Shown here: piece after piece, positions 23,064 through 34,527 of the stretch | Layout: every line of letters begins with the position of its first letter | Numbering within the stretch: the stretch's first letter is position 1 | Source: Adiantum capillus-veneris | Taxonomy: Eukaryota; Streptophyta; Polypodiopsida; Polypodiales; Pteridaceae | DNA: 64,000 bases | Assembly (NCBI GenBank): GCA_014529385.2 | Contig: CM043942.1 | Location: 23,802,491-23,866,490, forward strand | Direction of reading: 5' to 3' | Notes under the pieces: model-generated | What the model was told of the DNA's origin: nothing | The model's database searches: none | The model's input: only the letters and a program-made list of their open reading frames with translations | Made by a program: the position numbers and the translations under genes

Positions 23064-24418
23064 ATGTTGTCCTTCTCGTTAGGCTCATTACGATCCTTGT
23101 TTTCCGTGGGCTTAGGATATCTCGTAGCCCCTTGTTGGAAGTTGATTCTTGAAGCCACCATGGTATGGTGTATGACCACAGATATGGTACAAGGCCTTTG
23201 GGAGTTAACATACTCCACCATATCCTTAGATAAACCCACACAAAATTGTTGTTTTTGCTCTCCAAAATCCATCTTTTTGTAGTAGACAGTGGCTTTGAGA
23301 TGTAAATCTCAAAACTTGTCTACATATTTGTGGATAGATTCATAGGAAGAGAGCTTCAAGCTTCGACATTCAGTGAGTACTTTGTCTTTGGCATCGCTAG
23401 CAAAAAATTTCTTCATGATGGAATCTCCCAAAGCTTTCCATGTTCGTGGAGCTTCATCGTTGGCTCATAGGCTAGACCACCATTGTCTAATTGACTTTTG
23501 AAAATGCATAGCTACATAATGTAGCTTAGAGGACTCCATAAATCCCTCATCTCCAAATGCCGCATTGAATTGTTGGATAAAGGCCAAGACTTTGTCCGTA
23601 GCACCAAAAGTGCCATCGTAGGTAAGGAAAGAGATGTTCTTTCCTCCCTCTTTGAACTTTTTGAGCTTGGATGACCTTTTCCAAGCGGCATAGGATTTCC
23701 TATGGCCTCTTCTCTTGGGTGATTCGAGAGCTGCACCATCACTTTCTTTAGAAGAGGAAGATGATGAGGAGGATGGAGAAGAGGATGACCTCTTTCTCGC
23801 ACTTTTCTTCCCTTTTTCCTTCTTTTCTGCACCATCACTTTATTTAGAAGAGGAAGAGGATGAGGAAGATGGAGAAGAGGGTGACCTCTTTCTTCCCTTT
23901 TTCTTCTCTTGTTTTATGTCTTCCCTCTTTGAATTATAGTGTAGAGAAGTATGCAATGGTCTTCTCTGTTTAGGGGGTGTTGAAGAGCGTTTTGCCCATT
24001 GTCTTTGTGGATCCATCTCCGTTGAGGTGGCAGGAGACTCGCTTCTTTCTCGTTCTTTTGGTGGGGGCTCTACCGTTGAAACTTGGGTTCTCCTTTGAGA
24101 GGGAGATGCATCATTGAGTAGTAAATTTTGGAGCCCTTTGTACGGATCCTCCTCTTCTTCCCTTATCAGAGAGAGTCCTCTTTTGGAAGTCTCACCAGGA
24201 GCCTTCCTAGGTACTCTTTCTTCTTGGTGGGGAGTTTGGAGAATACCATGGGTGCGCAATTTCTGTAGCACTTCACCTTGGAGGGATGGATTGCCCAGGG
24301 CTTGTTGAAGCCTAGAAACAAGATAGGTTACAAGCATAGGGGCATCATTAGTTTCTCTATCATTAGCAAAATCAAAGCTATCAACATTCATTTCAATCTC
24401 TTTAACCTTGTTAGCCAT
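23064..24418 (-). pseudogene. Chromovirus G2 gag, N-terminal part
   Basis: The start is at 24,418 (MANKVKEIEMNVDSFDF). An RS/SP-rich basic linker with poly-Ser lies near 23,950-23,840 and recurs near 23,790-23,715, probably a small tandem duplication. The capsid-like part ends with MDFGEQKQQFCVGLSKDM near 23,270. It parallels G1 gag (27,805-28,048 plus 58,897-59,924). Frameshifts near 23,840 and 23,510 disrupt it, and element D interrupts its 3' end. Confidence 0.85.
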
Positions 24419-24817
24419 ACTAGCAAATTTTATGTGTAAATTTTTACTTGTACTTTGGCACTTCAAGCCCTATTTTCTACTCCTCTTTACCTTCAAAGAT
24501 AAGCACTCAAGCATCTATACCTGTGACTCGAATATTATTAATTGCAAGGAATAGAAGAGAGGATTCAACAAAGCCAAGACAGCACCGGTTCCTGTCAAGC
24601 TTCTAATAGCTCAATAATGGTTAAGCCATAGGCAAGCCCCGTAGGACTCCATTATTAAGACCATAGCTCTCGACGATATCCCCGTTAACTGCATAAATTA
24701 GGCGTGCTTCAAGGATGAAAAATCCCTATTCTACTTACTCTTTTGCAATTAATAACACCAACCATTTGTAGCAAGCTTGAGGACCTCTCTTCTTGAGCAA
24801 GAAAAGAGAAACCAATA

Positions 24818-24830
24818 GCTCTGATACCAA
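24818..24830 (-). other. G2 primer-binding site
   Basis: The minus strand reads TTGGTATCAGAGC immediately after the LTR end (TGTTACA), the usual initiator tRNA-Met-type site of plant LTR elements. The 24,419-24,817 leader between it and gag contains nothing else recognisable. Confidence 0.9.
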
Positions 24831-25407
24831 TGTAACATTTAATGCACTAGTAACTTGTGTGTAGCAAAAAATGATAACATATTGAGCATTTCATTAAGAA
24901 CAAGCTCCTAATGAGCATAGAGAGAGTACTTAATTTGAGAAAGCGACATAGAATTTACACCTAGCTAGTTTGGCATAGACAATACCTGAAAAGAGAGAGA
25001 AATAGACCAATTGACAAGAGTTGAGGATCGAATTTATATGGAGCTGGTCCCCCCTCCATAAAGGCTTCGTATTATAGCTTCTCCCATCAAAGGAGACTTT
25101 TGTACAATACAATTCTTGTGTTCCTTGACAAAACGCGTTGGTGCAATGAAGATGGAAGATTCATGCACCAAATTATGTTGAAAAACACACCTAGTGTCCC
25201 TAGCCTCAGTCCCAAGACCTCACACACCTTCAAAAATGGTGAGAGCTAGCAGGGACTGAGAAAATATTGAGAGTAAGAAGGTGTAGATTACAGGAAATAA
25301 GTATTCTCACATGGCTGGATTTGCATTCCATAGACAAGAGTTGTTGGTGTAGGCCTCTACTTCTCAATGATTGGAGAAGGAGATGGAGTTCTTCTTACAC
25401 ACATGAG

Positions 25408-25501
<94 letters not shown>

Positions 25502-25811
25502 CAATGTGTTGGTAAAAAATGCAACCCTCTCTCTCTTCTTGGTTGACTCCTCTTGTCAATTACTCTTGCTGGTCCCCCCATTGGTTCCAGCAGGGCTTGA
25601 CCAATAGCAAATTAGAAGAATAATTGATAGCCTTGTGACATGTGTCCCCCTTTCCCCTTTTGTGAGAGCTTTAGGTAATTAAAATAGTTTATTAAACTCA
25701 CATTGGACCTTTTAGTCTTCTGGCCAATAGGAATCAGGCAAGACATTGGGCTGCATGATGCTCATTGGACCCCTTGGTAGACTATCCAACAGTCTTCTAG
25801 GGAGCTTAATT
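24831..25811 (-). repeat. G2 5' LTR (truncated by G1)
   Basis: It runs from TGTAACA (plus-strand reading, 24,831) to 25,811, where the G1 5' LTR begins in the opposite orientation. About 590 bp of the LTR beyond that point, present in G2's other LTR at about 8,640-9,270, is missing and should lie right of G1, outside the window. It contains the TG run at 25,409-25,499. Confidence 0.85.
25409..25499. repeat. TG dinucleotide microsatellite (about 45 units)
   Basis: The longest simple repeat in the window, at the same LTR position as the run next to copy L. Confidence 0.97.
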
Positions 25812-27384
25812 TATCCTAATAACTAATATCTAATTCTCCTAAATTATTTCTCATGTTAAATTGGTCATTTAATATGGGGAAGTACCAAGGGAGAAAAAGC
25901 TAGAATATTGGTTAAGCTAGCAGACCGGCCACAATAGGGATCCACTAGATAGAAAATAGGGATCCAAAGGGGGGCCATCTACAAAAGAGCAATGTGCAAC
26001 AAAGGGATTTAAAGACCCTAAGGTTCAGCCCATTAAGACTTCCAAAATGCTAAGGTTCCAAAATTCAAAGGTTGTTTCCAAAGGTCAAACACTAGGGAAA
26101 TTGGATGCTTTGTGTGTACCAAAAAGTCTTCAAAACTCCTAGAAAGGAGGGGGCGAGCCTTGAAAGTAGGGGATGAGAGAGAAACACACACACACTCACA
26201 AGCTTCCTTTACACAAAGGGAATGTGGGACGCGTGTCAGCTCCCTAGCCCAGATACCCACAAGGTGCTCTCAAATCCTATTGGATGGCCATGGAGGTGGA
26301 CCAATGAGAATTAGGCTAGAGTAAATCTAGTTTAGCTCATTTAAAAACACTTAATAAAAGAACCAATAAGAATTAATCTCTCTAGAAGACTATTGGATAG
26401 CCTTCCAAGGGGTCCAATGAGCATTCAGCAGCCCAATGGCTTTCCTGATTCCTATTGGCCAGAAGACAAAGGGATCCAATGAGAGTTTAGTTGCATTATT
26501 TAATTACCTAAAGCTATCACAAAAGAGGAAAGGGGGACACATGTCAGAAGTCTATCACTTATGCTACTTAATTCTTACTGGCTAAGCCTGGCATGGGCCA
26601 ATGGGGTGCCAGCAAGAGTAATTTGCAAGAGGGGTTGACCAAGAGAGCGAGGGGGCTGATTTTGTCAAGTCATTATTCCACACACACTCACACTAGCTCA
26701 TGTGTGAAGCAAGAAGACTCTCTCTCTCCTTGTCAAGCTTTAATGGAAAGCTTATCACCTACTCCAAGCTTGTGAGAAGGGAGGCCTACACCAACAACTC
26801 TTGGATTTGTGATGCAAATCCAACCAAGAGCCAAGCTTCAATGCATGCTCATCTCCTCTACCATGCTAATTACTAAGCTATGCTATGCTAATATGAGCGA
26901 TTATGTGAGGAGATATACATATTTCTTGTAAGACTACTCCTTCTTCCTCTCAATCTACTCTCATACCCCGCTAGCTCTCACCATCTTTGAAGGTGTGTGA
27001 GGTCTTGGGTCTGAGACCGTGAGGCAATTGATGTTGTGTTTTAAAGTGTTTGCTAGTGCTTGAATCTTCCATCTTCTTTGCACTAGCTATTTATTAAAGG
27101 AACATGAAGAAAATGTCTCCCTTGATGGGGGAAACCTATAATACAAAGCCTTTTGGAGGGGGGATCGGTTCCATATAAATCTGGTCCTCAACTGTTGTCA
27201 ATAACTTAATTTCTCTCTCTTTTGAAGTATTTTTCATGCCTATCTACCTAGGTGTTCTTCTGTTTGTTTCTCTCTCCACCCAAGCACTCTTGCTATGCTC
27301 ATTAGGAATCTATTCTAATGAAATGCTCACTATGTCTATGCTATTTTCCACTACATACAAGTTACTAGGCCATTAAATGTTACA
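25812..27384 (+). repeat. Chromovirus G1, 5' LTR
   Basis: It starts TATCCTAATAACTAATATC, two changes from the TGTCATAATAAC that opens its 3' LTR at 63,989, and ends TTAAATGTTACA at 27,384. Its 1,573 bp match the reverse complement of the G2 LTR pieces. The TG tract of other copies is reduced here to short CA runs near 26,190 and 26,690. Confidence 0.87.
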
Positions 27385-27397
27385 TTGGTATCAGAGC
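27385..27397 (+). other. G1 primer-binding site
   Basis: TTGGTATCAGAGC directly follows the LTR, complementary to the 3' end of initiator tRNA-Met. The following 27,398-27,804 leader contains no gene. Confidence 0.9.
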
Positions 27398-27804
27398 ACA
27401 AGGTTTCTCTTTTCTTGCTCAAGAAGGGAGATCCTCAAGCTAGCTATAAATGGTTGGTATTATTAATTGCAATTGAGTAAGTAGAATAGGGATTTTTCAG
27501 CCTTGCAGTGTGCCTACCTTCATGCAGATAACGGGGCATCACCGTCGAGATCTATGGTCTTAATAGTGGAGTCCTATGGGGCTTGCCTATAGCTTAACCA
27601 CCACTATTGAGCTTTTAGAAGCTTGACAGGAGCCGGTGCTATTTTGGTGTTGAAAGACCCTCTCTTCTATTCCTTCCAAGTAATGGTATTTGAGCCATAG
27701 GTACAGTAGCTTGAGTGCTTTTCTGAAGGGGTAAAGAGTAGTAGCAACTAGGGCTTGAAGTGCCAAAGTACACCTAAAAAATTTTATACCTAAAAGTTGT
27801 TAGA

Positions 27805-28048
27805 ATGGCTGACAATAGTAAAGAGAGTGAAATTAATGTTGATAGCTTTGATTTTCCTACTGATCAGGCTACTAATGATGCCCCTATGCTTGTTAACTAC
27901 CTTATTTCTAGGATTCAACAAGCGATGCTCAATCCATCCCTCCAAAGTGAAGTGCAACGGCAGCTTCGTGCTCATGGGATTCTCCAAGCTCCCAACCATG
28001 ACGAGAGAGTACCTAGGATGCTCCCTCGTGAGACTTCCAAAAGAGGCA
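27805..28048 (+). pseudogene. Chromovirus G1 gag, first part (interrupted)
   Basis: The frame starts MADNSKESEINVDSFDF and runs in frame to ETSKRG at 28,047, where element C is inserted. The next codons of the same protein (LSPIREEEEDPYEG) appear 30.8 kb away at about 58,901. AGGC is found on both sides of the insertion. The partner G2 gag reads straight through the same point, which proves the order. Confidence 0.92.
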
Positions 28049-28192
28049 TGTTAGCGGGTCGTCGCGAAGGACGTCTGCAGCATAGCTTTCTGGCACTAAC
28101 ATAATGTCAATACTCAGGGAAAGTGACTCGGATGGGGCACGGTGACTCTATGAGATCATCAATCTCATGAAGTGAACCTTAACAAGCAAACA

Positions 28193-28409
28193 TGAAGTCG
28201 CGGAGCGGAGCGTGGGTCGACTCTCTCTCTCACACACACACACAGCTTACACAGTACACAGTACACAGAGATCTGTTAGAAGGGTTATCTCCCAATTCCT
28301 TAGTATTCACAAAGAATATGTTAGTATATACAAAGAGTTAGAGGTAAGTGAGTTAGGCGAGCGGCCGGCCATATCCGCATAAGAGGCCACTTGGGCTTTA
28401 ATCCCAACA
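28193..28409 (-). repeat. Copia element 1, 3' LTR
   Basis: 217 bp; reads TGTTGGGATTAAAGCCC to CCGCGACTTCA on the minus strand. It is practically identical to the 5' LTR; the visible difference is one CA unit. The flanking AAACA at 28,188-28,192 is repeated at 33,753-33,757. The polypurine tract AAGTGGGAGGT lies just inside at about 28,410-28,421. Confidence 0.95.
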
Positions 28410-28493
28410 ACCTCCCACTTAAAGTCCAATGTGGCACTTTAAGTAACTGTAAATCTATGAACATAAATGTACAAAGATTTACATGGCTGCCAT

Positions 28494-31400
28494 CTATCCA
28501 ATGCCCAATAACTCACGACAATGCACAAAGCCCTCTCCTGGAAGTCCCTTTGTGAGTAGATCAGCAGGATTGTCCTTGGTGTGGATCTTCAGCAGTTGTA
28601 TCTGCTTGTCTTCAAGTACTTCCCTAATGAAGTGATACTTCACATCAATATGCTTAGTCTTCGAATGGAACACTGGATTCTTTGCCAATTGTATATCACT
28701 TTGACTATCACAATATAACTCTGGCATATCTGCATTGATTCCCAAGTCTGCAACCAATCTACCAAGCCAAATAGCTTCTTTGCATGCCTCATTTGCTGCA
28801 ACATACTCAGCTTCTGTAGTAGACTGCGTAACACAATCTTGTAATCGAGATCGCCATGATATGGCACCTCCAGCCAATGTAAAGACATAGCCTGATGTAG
28901 ATCTCCTTTTATCCAAGTCTCCTGCATAATCTGAGTCAGTGTATCCTCTGACACTCAAATCCTGACTACCATAGCATATGCGCATACTCTTTGTATGGTT
29001 TAAGTATCTCATGATACCTTTCACTGCCTCCCAATGTCTCTTGCCGGGATTTGACATATATCTGCTAACCACTCCCACTGCAAATGCAATATCCGGACGT
29101 GTAGCAATCATTGCATACATCAAACTACCCACTCCAGACGCATATGGAATCTTATCCATTTCAGCCTTTTCTTCCTCAGACACAGGACAATCTTGTTTGC
29201 TAAGTTTCACATATGGTGGCAATGGAACACTCAATGCCTTTCCCTTCTCCATATTGAAACGTTGCAAAACCTTGTCAATATACTCTGTTTGAGATAACCA
29301 AATCAACTTCTTTGATCTGTCTCTCTCAATGCGCATACCAAGTATATGACTTGCCTCACCCATGTCTTTCATGTCAAACGATTTTGCCATCTTTGACTTC
29401 AAAGCTGAAATTTCTTCCAAGTGTTTGCCGGCAATCAACATGTCATCCACATACAAAATAAGGATCAGCCAACTGCCATCCTTAGCCTTCTTTGTATATA
29501 GACAGTGATCGAACTCACTACGTTTGTAGCCTTGAGAAAGCATAAACTGGTGAAACTTATGGTACCATGCCCTCGGTGATTGTTTTAAGCCATAAAGACT
29601 CTTTAACAACTGGCATACCAAATGTTCCATGCCTTTCTCAACAAACCCTTCTGGCTGCTGCATGTAAATTTCCACATCTAAATCACCATGCAAGAACGCT
29701 GTCTTGACATCCATTTGGTGCAACACCAAATCCAATATAGCAACCAATGCAAGAAAGCATCTCAATGTAGTCATCTTAACCACTGGAGAGAAGACTTCAT
29801 CAAAGTCAATGCCTTGTTCTTGCTTAAAGCCCTTGGCAACAAGCCTTGCTTTGTACTTTGGCTGACTATCATGAGTGGTGATCTTATACCTGTAAACCCA
29901 TTTACAAGGTAGAGCCTTTTTGCCCTGTGGTAATTTAACCAACTTCCATGTCTGGTTTTTATGCAGAGCTGTCATCTCTGACTGCATGGCCAACTGCCAT
30001 TTTTTCGAGTCAACCACTTGTAATGCTTCCTTGTAACAAGATGGTTCTCCGCAATCTGTGAGCATGACATAATTTAGAGATGGCACATAACGATCAGGTG
30101 GTTTGGAGACACGCTCAGAACGTCTCACCACAACTGATTCTGCCTCTCTAGCCACTATAGGCTGTTCCTGAGCCTGACCATGCTGTCTTGATGTGCTAGC
30201 ACTAGGTCCATCTTCCCTGAAGACAACTCTTCTGATCTCCTCTGTCTTCTCTGGCTTAGCGTGAAACTTGGCTTCATTGAAATGCAGATCATTGCTACGA
30301 ATAAGCTTTCTGGACTCAGGATCCCAAAGCCGGTAACCCATCTCGCCCGATTCTCCGTAGCCAAGAAATATACACTTCTTGCTCTTTGGTTCTAACTTAT
30401 TTCTGAACTCCTTAGGAATATGGCTATAAGCTTCACAACCAAAGACTCTGAGATGCTTATACGAAGGTGCCTTGCCTGTCCATAGCATCTCGGCCACTGC
30501 ACTCTTATCCAGAACCCTACTAGGAGACCTGTTGATCAAATGGACTGCTGTAGCCACTGCTTCCGCCCAAAATCCATCAGGCAACTCAGCATTTGACAAC
30601 ATGCTTCTGACCTTCTCTTGTATGCTCCTATTCATACGTTCTGCAACCCCATTCTGTGAAGGATTATATGGTGCAGTAAGTTCCCGCTTAATCCCTTTTG
30701 CTTCACAAAAGTCTTGAAAAGCTTTGGAAACGTACTCTCCACCATTGTCAGTTCTCAAGCACTTCAGCTTCTGACCACTCTGATTCTCCACCAGCTGCAA
30801 GAATGTCTTAAAGACCTTGAGCACCTCATCCTTGTGCTTCAAGAAGTAAACCCATACTTTACGAGAATAGTCATCTATGAATGTACAAAAGTACGCTGCT
30901 CCCCCTAGTGACAAACTAGGCATTGGTCCGCATAGGTCACTGTGTACAAGAGCTAACCCTTCGTCCCTACGATTCCTCTTTGATCTGTGCGGTTCCTGTG
31001 TTTGCTTACCATAAACACAATGCTCACAAAACTCGAAATCTTGAAATGAAAAGCCAGGCAAATAACCATAATGAGAAAGTATTTCCATTCCTCTTTTTGA
31101 CATATGTCCCAACCTACGATGCCACAGTGACACACTTGGCTGCTCAATCACATTAATTACATGGTTTTTAACCTCTGAAACATGTAAAGTGTACAGAGTT
31201 CCTGACTTGCTGCCATGGGCTACAGTCATCGAACCTTTGGAGATCTTCCAAGCGTTGTTCCCAAAAACTGTCACATAACCCGCATCATCCAACTTCCCTG
31301 TACTAATCAAGCTCTTTCGGATTGCTGGAACATGTCTGACATTCTTGAGCCATAAAGAAGAGCCATTCTGAAACTTCAACTGCACATCTCCCACTCCAAG

Positions 31401-32468
31401 TATGTCACAAACCTGCTCATTGCCAAGTCTGACATGATCTTTAGTAGCCACATATGATGTAAACCACTCTTTGTGCGGAGAAACATGTAAAGATGCCCCT
31501 GAGTCGATAATCCAATCACTCATAGCATGTCCATCCTCTGCAGTCAAGAAAACAGAATCAAGATTGCTTGTAAGGAAGATGTCACCAGCTGCTATACCAG
31601 AATCACTGTCTGAACCAGATCCTGTGACATTCACCTCTTCAATCTTCACTGAACTCTTCTTTTCATCTTGCTCAGAACTCTTTGTTTTGCCTTTTTCTTG
31701 TTTCCACTTCGTACAGTCTCGCTTCATGTGACCCTTCTTGCCACAATGGTAGCATTCTATGTCATCCTTTGACTTCGAATCACGAGACTTACTTCGGTTT
31801 TGTGCCTTCTTACCCTTCTTCTCTTTAAACTGTTGTCTCCCTCGAACAACCAAAGCGCTATTGCCTTTGCCTTTGTCAATGTTCTTCCTGTTCACTTCCT
31901 CTGTGAGCAAGCTGCCTTCTACATTGGCACTTGTAAGACCTTCTGGCGCGACAGAATTACTTAACGTTGTACGAAAAGTATCCCAACTGTCTGGCAAAGT
32001 GATTAAGAGAAACATAGCCTTCACTGAATCTGGAAAGACTATCTCCTGTGCTGTTAACTGGCTGAAAATTGAGTGAAATTCATTCAGATGATTTGACATG
32101 GCTGTCCCTTCCTTCATCTTCAAATCCACCAATTTCTTGAGCCAGTAAATCTGAGAAGCAGCACTTTGTTTCTCGTACATATCACATAGCTTTTGCCATA
32201 CGCCATACGCTGTAGTCTCTTCTGATACGTTGAAGTAAACATTTTCTGCCAGTGTCAGCATGATTGTGGAACAAGCTAACTCGTCAAGCTCTTCCCACTC
32301 ATCTTCAGCCATACCTTCTGGTCTCTCCCCTTTGAGCTTCAGTGGCTTCACTTGTTTTTTCTGCACCAAAACCTGCCAAATCTGCTTCTTCCAGAATGGA
32401 AAGTTTGTGCCATCCAGCTTCTTTATGTTGTAAAGAGTCTCACTGTGAGAAGATGCCATATCTGCCAA
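28494..32468 (-). CDS. Copia element 1 Gag-Pol polyprotein (intact, 1,324 codons)
   Basis: One uninterrupted frame encodes everything a Ty1/copia element needs, in copia order. Gag comprises about residues 1-230 (KKLDGTNFPFWKKQIW near the N-terminus) with a CCHC knuckle CYHCGKKGHMKRDC near 240. Protease has IIDSGASLHVSP near 325. Integrase has an HRRLGH...CEHC zinc region and a core with HSDLCGP and RTDNGGEYVS. Reverse transcriptase has the catalytic ILYVDDMLIAG. RNase H has GYTDSDYAGD and ends near LGIG. Integrase before RT distinguishes copia from gypsy. The start Met (MADMASSHSE) follows a leader of about 1.06 kb. Intact ORF, matched LTRs and a perfect target duplication suggest recent, possibly still competent, insertion. 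Confidence 0.97.
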   Translation of the reverse strand: MADMASSHSETLYNIKKLDGTNFPFWKKQIWQVLVQKKQVKPLKLKGERPEGMAEDEWEELDELACSTIMLTLAENVYFNVSEETTAYGVWQKLCDMYEKQSAASQIYWLKKLVDLKMKEGTAMSNHLNEFHSIFSQLTAQEIVFPDSVKAMFLLITLPDSWDTFRTTLSNSVAPEGLTSANVEGSLLTEEVNRKNIDKGKGNSALVVRGRQQFKEKKGKKAQNRSKSRDSKSKDDIECYHCGKKGHMKRDCTKWKQEKGKTKSSEQDEKKSSVKIEEVNVTGSGSDSDSGIAAGDIFLTSNLDSVFLTAEDGHAMSDWIIDSGASLHVSPHKEWFTSYVATKDHVRLGNEQVCDILGVGDVQLKFQNGSSLWLKNVRHVPAIRKSLISTGKLDDAGYVTVFGNNAWKISKGSMTVAHGSKSGTLYTLHVSEVKNHVINVIEQPSVSLWHRRLGHMSKRGMEILSHYGYLPGFSFQDFEFCEHCVYGKQTQEPHRSKRNRRDEGLALVHSDLCGPMPSLSLGGAAYFCTFIDDYSRKVWVYFLKHKDEVLKVFKTFLQLVENQSGQKLKCLRTDNGGEYVSKAFQDFCEAKGIKRELTAPYNPSQNGVAERMNRSIQEKVRSMLSNAELPDGFWAEAVATAVHLINRSPSRVLDKSAVAEMLWTGKAPSYKHLRVFGCEAYSHIPKEFRNKLEPKSKKCIFLGYGESGEMGYRLWDPESRKLIRSNDLHFNEAKFHAKPEKTEEIRRVVFREDGPSASTSRQHGQAQEQPIVAREAESVVVRRSERVSKPPDRYVPSLNYVMLTDCGEPSCYKEALQVVDSKKWQLAMQSEMTALHKNQTWKLVKLPQGKKALPCKWVYRYKITTHDSQPKYKARLVAKGFKQEQGIDFDEVFSPVVKMTTLRCFLALVAILDLVLHQMDVKTAFLHGDLDVEIYMQQPEGFVEKGMEHLVCQLLKSLYGLKQSPRAWYHKFHQFMLSQGYKRSEFDHCLYTKKAKDGSWLILILYVDDMLIAGKHLEEISALKSKMAKSFDMKDMGEASHILGMRIERDRSKKLIWLSQTEYIDKVLQRFNMEKGKALSVPLPPYVKLSKQDCPVSEEEKAEMDKIPYASGVGSLMYAMIATRPDIAFAVGVVSRYMSNPGKRHWEAVKGIMRYLNHTKSMRICYGSQDLSVRGYTDSDYAGDLDKRRSTSGYVFTLAGGAISWRSRLQDCVTQSTTEAEYVAANEACKEAIWLGRLVADLGINADMPELYCDSQSDIQLAKNPVFHSKTKHIDVKYHFIREVLEDKQIQLLKIHTKDNPADLLTKGLPGEGFVHCRELLGIG

Positions 32469-33513
32469 ACTGTTTACTCCTGAGAAAAATCCGGCAGAGT
32501 TTCCCCTGTAAACTGGCCTCTGTACACAGTAAACAAGCTGTAATCAACAAGCTGAACACCTCTCCTCAGGAACTGTCAGTATTTTGAAAATTTTTGACAG
32601 AGTCTCCCCTGTAAACTGAGCTCTGGGAACCAAAAGATAGCTCAAGAAACAATCATAAATAGCTGACCAATGACAAATCTAAAAAATCCCTGTAATATGC
32701 TGTCCTGTAAGCATACACTGTCTCCTCTCTGGGCGATGACAGAACCTGTATCTGTCTCAAGACTGAGCCCTGAACAATGCCTCAACGGCCTGACGCATAA
32801 GATGCAATCCAGTGTCTACACAAAGTCATACATCCTAAGGGATAAAAGTCGCCGAAGAGGATGCGTGTAGAGGGGAACTCCAGCAACCTAATCCACCTCA
32901 CACTGGGTAACCCAGCCCCCAGTGCTTGGCTTCAAAAAACCTCACACACGACCCTCTTTGATGGCTCAGCAAACTGCCCAGAACTAGCATACATCCTATA
33001 ATAGACCAATCACTGTCCTATGACCGCTGCGGCGGTCTGTCTGCTAGCGTGACTCACAACTAGCAGACCCACAATCACAGTACATCAATCTGCAATACAT
33101 GCCAGTGGTGTCAAGCCGTCGTATGGCCACACCTCCCCTGGAACCTGGCAAGCACAAGAAGTAGCAATGCAGACTGCAATATATATATCTGATGATATAT
33201 ATGTGTACCTGGTCTATAGATGATGCTCTGAAGATGAATAGGTGATGTATGTCGATGTCGATATTGATGTCGACCACCTCCTGCTTGCCAATCTACACAA
33301 GACGGATTTCTTTGCGGCTGAAATCTATCTTCTGCTGTAGTGCTGAGAACGAAATTCTGAGGGCATAAACGGCTTCGAAAGGGGGGTAAAACTCCAGGTC
33401 GCCTGATGGAAACGCTCCCGGAACGCCGAGTGTGAATTTTCGAACTCCGGATCCAGAATCTGCCAGAAAAGTGCGCGCGCGCGCGATTGCGCAAATCCGC
33501 ACTGAACCAAGGC
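32469..33513. other. Copia element 1 leader
   Basis: The roughly 1 kb between the primer-binding site and the polyprotein start has short frames only. The same leader occurs in copia element 2 (35,695-36,744). It holds a short inverted repeat, ATATATATCTGATGATATATAT, near 33,181. Nothing in it is recognisable as coding. Confidence 0.7.
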
Positions 33514-33516
33514 ACC

Positions 33517-33531
33517 AAGGCTCTGATACCA
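33517..33531 (-). other. Copia element 1 primer-binding site
   Basis: The minus strand reads TTGGTATCAGAGCC just after the LTR end, initiator tRNA-Met type. Confidence 0.9.
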
Positions 33532-33533
33532 AT

Positions 33534-33752
33534 TGAAGTCGCGGAGCGGAGCGTGGGTCGACTCTCTCTCTCACACACACACACACAGCTTACACAGTAC
33601 ACAGTACACAGAGATCTGTTAGAAGGGTTATCTCCCAATTCCTTAGTATTCACAAAGAATATGTTAGTATATACAAAGAGTTAGAGGTAAGTGAGTTAGG
33701 CGAGCGGCCGGCCATATCCGCATAAGAGGCCACTTGGGCTTTAATCCCAACA
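33534..33752 (-). repeat. Copia element 1, 5' LTR
   Basis: 219 bp, matching 28,193-28,409 apart from the length of the internal CA repeat. The AAACA duplication lies directly outside. Confidence 0.95.
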
Positions 33753-34527
33753 AAACACACTAGCTCAACAAGCAAAACTACACTCAAAGATCAGGGAAAT
33801 CTGCCTATGTCCTTTCTCACAGCTCTAGGTCATCATGCCATTTTGGCACTCGAACGGACTCAAAATGCAATGAAACTTTAGGAGGAGGTCTAGGACACCT
33901 AGGGACACTATCCTAGCAAGTCTGGTTGCAATCCAACAAGGTACCAAAATCACGATCCATCATGAAAAAGGTCCTGAAAACTGCAACAGAACTATCCAAA
34001 ACTGTCGTCCTATCGTCTAAGAACACTTTCCTATGGTCAAAACGACTATACACAATGATTTAAGCACTCAAATTTGCAATTATAGCTCGCAGATGCGAAG
34101 TCACGAACCACATCAAAACTGACAATGCTTACACTTGAATTAAAGAGCAAAGACTGAGGAACACAATGCAAGTTTCTGAATCAAAAACGGATTACCAAAT
34201 CATTAGCTACGATGATTACAAGTTTGGAGAAGCTCGTAGCTTGAGCGTACGTTTTCAGAGCTCCCTTCTTCTTCTCAAAATAAGCCCTCCTCTTCACATT
34301 AAAGTTATTGACCTTTTTAGCTAGGGCATTCTAAATGGCCAGTGACCAGCTCACACGGACCTTTATAAATATCGTTACATCATACAACTCAGGGGATTGA
34401 TCCACTACTCTGTAATCAGGATTTACACAGAGTATTACTACACTAGCTCGGCAAAATAATAGACTACAAATGTGGTGTTCGGCTACGTGTCCAGCCAGTT
34501 GGGCGCCCGTTGATCTATCCTCAAATA

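Larger units (their letters stand above)
28193..33752 (-). mobile_element. Intact Ty1/copia retrotransposon 1
   Basis: 5,560 bp with TG...CA LTRs, primer-binding site, polypurine tract, one complete ORF and a perfect 5-bp target duplication (AAACA). The undisturbed target is visible in element C's other LTR near 58,117-58,128 (CAAGAAAACACACTAGC). Confidence 0.97.
28049..34527 (-). repeat. Element C, 3' LTR (split by copia element 1)
   Basis: The LTR consists of 28,049-28,192 and 33,758-34,527, about 910 bp once copia 1 and its AAACA duplication are removed. It matches 58,000-58,896 over most of its length. Plus-strand ends are TGTTAGCGGG and CTCAAATA (CTCAAACA in the other copy). A strong polypurine tract (minus strand GGAAGGGGGGAA) abuts it at 34,528-34,540, fixing the orientation as minus. 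Confidence 0.82.

Noticed and set aside
27385-27397. TTGGTATCAGAGC motifs as tRNA gene fragments
   Set aside because: They sit directly after LTR ends and are primer-binding sites; no cloverleaf surrounds them.
28978-32587. Many plus-strand ORFs opposite the copia 1 polyprotein
   Set aside because: They are antisense shadows of the intact reading frame.
33044-33653. Overlapping minus-strand ORFs of 77-180 codons
   Set aside because: They lie in the copia leader and LTR, are not conserved in frame with copia 2, and precede the real start at 32,468.
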